A stretch of 34,344 nt of DNA, from positions 1-34,344 of the forward strand of contig JAFTOT010000059.1 in NCBI GenBank assembly GCA_017463665.1, read 5' to 3'. Shown in pieces: positions 30,930 through 34,344 of this stretch; the first letter of the stretch is position 1; each line of letters begins with the position of its first letter. Below the pieces are notes generated by a model. It did no database searches, was not told the DNA's origin, and saw only the letters and a program-made list of their open reading frames with translations. Both the position numbers and the translations under genes were made by a program. The DNA is from Clostridia bacterium (lineage in GTDB: Bacteria > Bacillota > Clostridia > Oscillospirales > CAG-272).

Positions 30930-32642
30930 TTATTCCGCAACGAAGATATACGGATAGATGTCCTGACCGCCATCCACAAAATACACCTCGGCAGCAGGAT
31001 ACTGCTCACTCAGCTTTGCCTGCAATGCTTCCTGCTCCTCGGGAGTGGTATCCTTACCTGCGAAAATCGTCAGCATAAACTTGTCCGGCATATCCAGCAG
31101 CTTTGCCGCAAGGCTGTACGCCGCCGCGTCTTTGTCCGGATCGGACAGGACGATCTCCTTGTCGATGATGCCGATGGTATCGCCGTTTGTCACATGCACG
31201 CCGTTCATGTCCGTGTCGCGGATCGCGGGCGAAACATATCCCGCGGTGACGCGCTGCATGGCGCTTTCCATCTCGCAAACGATCGCATCGGGATCGGGGT
31301 TTTCAAAATCGACCGACGAAACGGCGACATATCCCGTACCGATGTTCTTGCTGGGCAGCACATGCACTGTGGCATGCTCATAGAGCTCTGCAGCCTGTCG
31401 TGCAGCCATCAAGATATTGCCGTTGTTCGGGAACACAAAGATATGCTCGGCGGGCACCTTGCGGAACGCCGCCAAAAAGTCGTTGGTCGAGGGGTTCTGC
31501 GTCTGACCGCCCTGCACGACCTCGTCGGTACCGAGTTCGCGGAAAAGATCCTCCACGCCGGGACCGTTTGCCACGGCGACAACGCCGTATTTCTTGGTCG
31601 GTGTCGGCGCGGGCTCCTCCATGCCTTCCTTGTCTTCGAGCGCGGTATGCTGCACCGACATGTTCTCGATCTTCACGGTCAAGAACTCGCCGAACTTGCG
31701 GCAGTGCTCGAGCACCTTTTCGGGTGTGAGGGTGTGCACATGAAGCTTCACGATGCTGTCTACCTTAAAGGCAACGATCGAGTCGCCCACACCGCCCAAA
31801 AATTTCTTGAGCGCTTCGACATCAAACGCGTCGATATCGGTCTTGCTGTTTTGCAGCTGCACGAGCAGCTCGGTGCAGTACCCGTAGGTCATGACGCTGT
31901 CGGGGCCGAAACCCGTCGTATCCACGGGAGCCTTTGCGGTAACCAGCGGCGCACCCGTATCCTCGATCTTTTCACCATGCAGCACGCGGCCCAAGCCATC
32001 CATGATATAGTAGATGCCCGCTCCGCCGCTGTCTACCACGCCCGCCTCTTTGAGCACAGGGAGAATGTCGGGCGTACGCTCCAGCGATGCACGCATCTCA
32101 CAAACAATATCCGCAAAGAAGCTGCAGGGTGTGCTCTCCTTCGTGATCTGTTTTGCGGCGAACTCCACCGCTTCACGCATGACCGTCAGGATCGTGCCCT
32201 CGGTAGGTGTCATAACCGACGCATATGCCTGCTTCACGCCAGCCTCAAATGCACTGCCGAGCAGCGCGGCGTCGGCTTCTTCGACGGACGCAAGCCCCTT
32301 GGCGATTCCCGCGAAGAACTGCGAGAGGATAACGCCCGAGTTGCCGCGAGCGCCGAGCAGCATGCCGCGCGAAAGCACGCGTGCGACCTCGCCGATGTTC
32401 TCGGTTTCCAGATCTTTGATCGCCGCCGTGCCGCTTTCGATCGTCATGCGCATATTATCGCCGGTATCGCCGTCGGGAACCGGAAATACATTCAGTTTAT
32501 TGACCTCATCGGCATGTGCACGCAACTGTACGGCACCGCCGAGCGCCATCTTTGCAAAAAGCAGACCGTCCAGAACTTCGGGGCATTTTTCCTTGGAATT
32601 CTTTGCCCCGCTTTCGGGCTCTTTTGTCTTTGTTATAGCCAT
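30930..32642 (-). CDS. fakA: DAK2 domain fatty acid kinase FakA-like protein
   Basis: The 570-residue protein has an N-terminal DhaL/DAK2 nucleotide-binding domain with the metal-binding VFPVPDGDTGDNM, followed by LLGARGNSGVILSQFFAGIA. A middle domain contains YGYCTELLVQL and DSIVAFKVDSIVKLHVHT. The C-terminal domain is DegV-like (VAVANGPGVEDLFRELG). FakA phosphorylates fatty acids bound to a FakB (DegV) protein; the length and order match FakA/YloV. It lies directly after a degV/fakB gene, supporting the pair. The predicted ribosome site AAAGGA is 12 nt from the ATG, slightly long. Confidence 0.92.
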   Translation of the reverse strand: MAITKTKEPESGAKNSKEKCPEVLDGLLFAKMALGGAVQLRAHADEVNKLNVFPVPDGDTGDNMRMTIESGTAAIKDLETENIGEVARVLSRGMLLGARGNSGVILSQFFAGIAKGLASVEEADAALLGSAFEAGVKQAYASVMTPTEGTILTVMREAVEFAAKQITKESTPCSFFADIVCEMRASLERTPDILPVLKEAGVVDSGGAGIYYIMDGLGRVLHGEKIEDTGAPLVTAKAPVDTTGFGPDSVMTYGYCTELLVQLQNSKTDIDAFDVEALKKFLGGVGDSIVAFKVDSIVKLHVHTLTPEKVLEHCRKFGEFLTVKIENMSVQHTALEDKEGMEEPAPTPTKKYGVVAVANGPGVEDLFRELGTDEVVQGGQTQNPSTNDFLAAFRKVPAEHIFVFPNNGNILMAARQAAELYEHATVHVLPSKNIGTGYVAVSSVDFENPDPDAIVCEMESAMQRVTAGYVSPAIRDTDMNGVHVTNGDTIGIIDKEIVLSDPDKDAAAYSLAAKLLDMPDKFMLTIFAGKDTTPEEQEALQAKLSEQYPAAEVYFVDGGQDIYPYIFVAE

Positions 32643-32671
32643 CAGCCTGTCTTATCCTTTAATTGTAATTT

Positions 32672-33538
32672 TTATCTTGCCGTACCTACGAAGAAGAGGG
32701 CAAGCGTGCCGGGGCCGGAATGCGAACCGATAACGGGACCGACATCGGTGATGATCTGTACGTCTGCGCCGTATTTATCCTTCAGAATGGCGGCAAGCTC
32801 CTCGGCATCCTTTTGGCAGTCGCCGTGCGAAATATACACGGGACCTTCTCCGCGCGTGGCTGCCAGTTCGCCGTATTTCTCAGCGAGCGTCGCTACAGCG
32901 GTTTTTCTGCCGCGAACCTTGGATACATTGACAAGGTGGCCTGCTTCATCCATGTGCAGAATGGGCTTGATGCCGAGCACATTGCCGACAAAAGCAACGG
33001 TGGGGCTGACTCTGCCGCCGCGCTTGAGATACACAAGATCGTCTACGGTAAACCAGATAGAGATCTTGAGCTTCATATCTTCGATATACGCTGCGGTCTC
33101 CTCGATCGTTGCACCGCTCTTCTGCTTTTCCAGCGCGAGGTGCACAAGCAGTCCCTCACCTGCCGAAGCAGCCAGCGTATCGATCGTGATGACCTTGCGG
33201 TCGGGGAACTGTCCGCGCAGCTCCTCGGCAGCGAGTCGTGCCGAGTTGTACGTGGTGCTGAGTCCCGAAGAAAAACCGAGGTACAAAACATCTTTGCCCT
33301 CTTTGAGGATATTCATAAACGCCTTGCGGAAGGTCTCGGAATTGACCGCAGCGGTCTTGGCAATACCGCCCGCACGCATTTGGGTGTAAAAGTCTCCGGC
33401 AGTCATATCATTGTTTGCATACTCGGTCTCGTCTCCGTCAAAGCGGAAAGTCAACGACTGAAAAGGTACGCCCCACTCTGCCAGAAGCGCAGGACTGAGG
33501 TCACACGCCGAGTCGGTATAGATAACATAGTTAGCCAT
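32672..33538 (-). CDS. DegV family fatty acid-binding protein (FakB-like)
   Basis: The 288-residue DegV family protein binds a fatty acid for phosphorylation by FakA. The N-terminus is YVIYTDSACDLSPALLAEWG. The fatty-acid-contact loops are FSSGLSTTYNSARLA and TIDTLAASAGEGLLVH, and the C-terminus reads IGSHSGPGTLALFFVG with the conserved Ser-His. The start at 33538 is set by AAGGAG about 9 nt upstream; the frame extends to 33640 but the promoter and leader occupy that stretch. It is the first gene of the unit with fakA 29 nt downstream. The number of other FakB proteins in the genome cannot be known here. Confidence 0.92.
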   Translation of the reverse strand: MANYVIYTDSACDLSPALLAEWGVPFQSLTFRFDGDETEYANNDMTAGDFYTQMRAGGIAKTAAVNSETFRKAFMNILKEGKDVLYLGFSSGLSTTYNSARLAAEELRGQFPDRKVITIDTLAASAGEGLLVHLALEKQKSGATIEETAAYIEDMKLKISIWFTVDDLVYLKRGGRVSPTVAFVGNVLGIKPILHMDEAGHLVNVSKVRGRKTAVATLAEKYGELAATRGEGPVYISHGDCQKDAEELAAILKDKYGADVQIITDVGPVIGSHSGPGTLALFFVGTAR

Positions 33539-33608
33539 TTTCTTTCTCTCCTTAATTATATGGTCTGTCACTTGCCACGAAAGGATCTTCTTGTATTCAA
33601 TACTATCT

Positions 33609-33637
33609 ATTATATACAAATCTTGTTGATTTGTCAA
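33609..33637 (-). promoter_or_regulatory. Consensus sigma-A promoter of the degV-fakA-AI-2E unit
   Basis: On the minus strand TTGACA (complement of 33632-33637) and TATAAT (complement of 33609-33614) are perfect hexamers 17 nt apart. A TTGTTGA...TCAACAA dyad covers the -35 region and spacer and could be an operator. Confidence 0.8.
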
Positions 33638-33668
33638 CAACCCCGACAGTATAAGTCCAAAACAGACT

Positions 33669-33698
33669 AAAAAAGACCTGTCGCAGGCAGGCCTTTTT
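33669..33698 (-). terminator. Terminator of the ABC-F gene
   Basis: On the minus strand AAAAAGGCCTG pairs with CAGGTCTTTTT (one G-U) around a 7-nt loop and ends in a run of Ts, directly after the ABC-F stop codon. Confidence 0.75.
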
Positions 33699-33701
33699 CT
33701 T

Positions 33702-34344
33702 TTACAATTCTATTTTTTCCGTGGCGATCTGCTCGGCGAAGCGGGCGTCGTGCTCGACAAAGAGCAGCGTCGGCGCGTATTCGAGCAGCAGCTCCTCGAT
33801 CTGCATGCGGGAAAAGATATCCACAAAGTTCAGCGGCTCGTCCCAGATGTAGAGATGCGCCTGCTCGCACAGACTCCGCGCCAGAAGCACCTTTTTCTTC
33901 TGCCCGCCGCTGAAATCCTCCATGCGCTTTTCAAATTGCACGCGCTCGAAACCCAACTTGCGCAGGATCGCCTTAAATAGGCTCTCGTCGATCGCATACG
34001 CCTTTGCGTAATCCGAAAGATCGCCCGAGAGTGCCGATGTGTCCTGCGAAACATAGGAAATTTTCAGTCCGCTGCCCACCGCGAGCATACCCGTATGTGC
34101 GATGTCCTCACCGCAGATCAGCTTGAGCAAACTGGACTTGCCGCTGCCGTTTTTGCCGACCAATGCTATGCGGTCGCCGCGTCGGATCTGCAAGGTTATG
34201 CCCTCGCACACCGTCTTTTCGCCGTAGAACAGCGAAAGATCTTTCGCTTCTACGAGCAGATCCTTGGGGTACACAAGCGGCGAGAGTTTCAGGCTCTCGG
34301 TCTCCTCGATGTTGTGCAGCAGCTTGGACTTTTCGGCGATAGCG
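33702..34344 (-). CDS. ABC-F family ATPase, C-terminal part (runs off right edge)
   Basis: The last 213 residues belong to a tandem ABC ATPase without membrane domains. Walker A is LVGKNGSGKSSLLKLI, the signature is FSGGQKKKVLLARSL, and Walker B is LYIWDEPLNFVDIFSRMQIE followed by FVEHDARFAEQIATEKIEL. The DEPLN-x-x-D form and the ending resemble Lsa/Vga/Msr-type ABC-F proteins that protect ribosomes from lincosamides, streptogramins and pleuromutilins; that subfamily call is from memory. The reading frame is open to the window edge, so the first ATPase domain and linker lie to the right. An apparent GTG start at 34274 is internal, since in-frame coding continues upstream of it (EKSKLLHNIEETESLKLSPL). 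Confidence 0.88.
   Translation of the reverse strand, partial: AIAEKSKLLHNIEETESLKLSPLVYPKDLLVEAKDLSLFYGEKTVCEGITLQIRRGDRIALVGKNGSGKSSLLKLICGEDIAHTGMLAVGSGLKISYVSQDTSALSGDLSDYAKAYAIDESLFKAILRKLGFERVQFEKRMEDFSGGQKKKVLLARSLCEQAHLYIWDEPLNFVDIFSRMQIEELLLEYAPTLLFVEHDARFAEQIATEKIEL

Noticed and set aside
34274-34344. GTG at 34274 as start of a short ABC protein
   Set aside because: The same frame stays open with plausible ABC-F linker sequence up to the window edge, so the gene continues beyond it.

Overview
The window looks like chromosome of an anaerobic Clostridia-type Firmicute, probably an Oscillospiraceae/Ruminococcaceae-like gut lineage. The grounds are the SCIFF (six-cysteine) peptide with its radical SAM maturase, strong AGGAGG ribosome sites, sigma-A promoters with 17-bp spacers, intrinsic terminators, and a moderately GC-rich genome carrying short palindromic elements. 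No rRNA, tRNA or CRISPR array was seen.

Layout. 1-2930 (minus): an IS5-like transposase start runs off the left edge and appears to cut the 3' end of an AEC permease. Upstream of that permease are a quinone-reductase-like dehydrogenase and a Gfo/Idh/MocA oxidoreductase, with a divergent AraC regulator at 3133. 4017-7781 (plus): a phosphoribosyltransferase-like gene, then scfA (SCIFF peptide), a terminator, an array of small hairpins, scfB (maturase) and a translationally coupled Orn/Lys/Arg-decarboxylase-like PLP enzyme. 7791-9619: an about 1.8-kb AT-rich element with 33-bp terminal inverted repeats carries only an XRE/TPR regulator; it sits in the loop of what was once an intrinsic terminator. 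9626-11209 (minus): a lipoprotein, followed by a MITE-like palindromic element.

11795-25890 (minus) is a nearly complete branched-chain amino acid operon. In transcription order it reads: consensus promoter, Ile/Leu/Val-rich leader peptide, attenuator, ilvB, ilvN, ilvC, hairpin array, ilvD, leuA, leuC, leuD, leuB, ilvE, hairpin array, a DUF815 AAA ATPase, ilvA and ridA. IlvA makes 2-oxobutanoate for isoleucine, IlvBN/C/D build the 2-oxo acids, LeuA/CD/B extend the leucine branch, IlvE transaminates, and RidA removes reactive enamine/imine products.

26083-29559 (minus) is a tightly overlapping set of one membrane-anchored protein and two MutS-like ATPases. 29736-33538 (minus) holds a DegV (FakB-like) protein, a FakA-like kinase and an AI-2E-family membrane protein. 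The right edge cuts an ABC-F ATPase.

The most unusual signals are the transposase-less cassette inserted in a terminator loop with replacement terminators just inside its ends, and three intercistronic arrays of unrelated hairpins joined by a constant 7-nt linker (ATATCAC in two arrays, ATGAATT/AATTCAT in the third).
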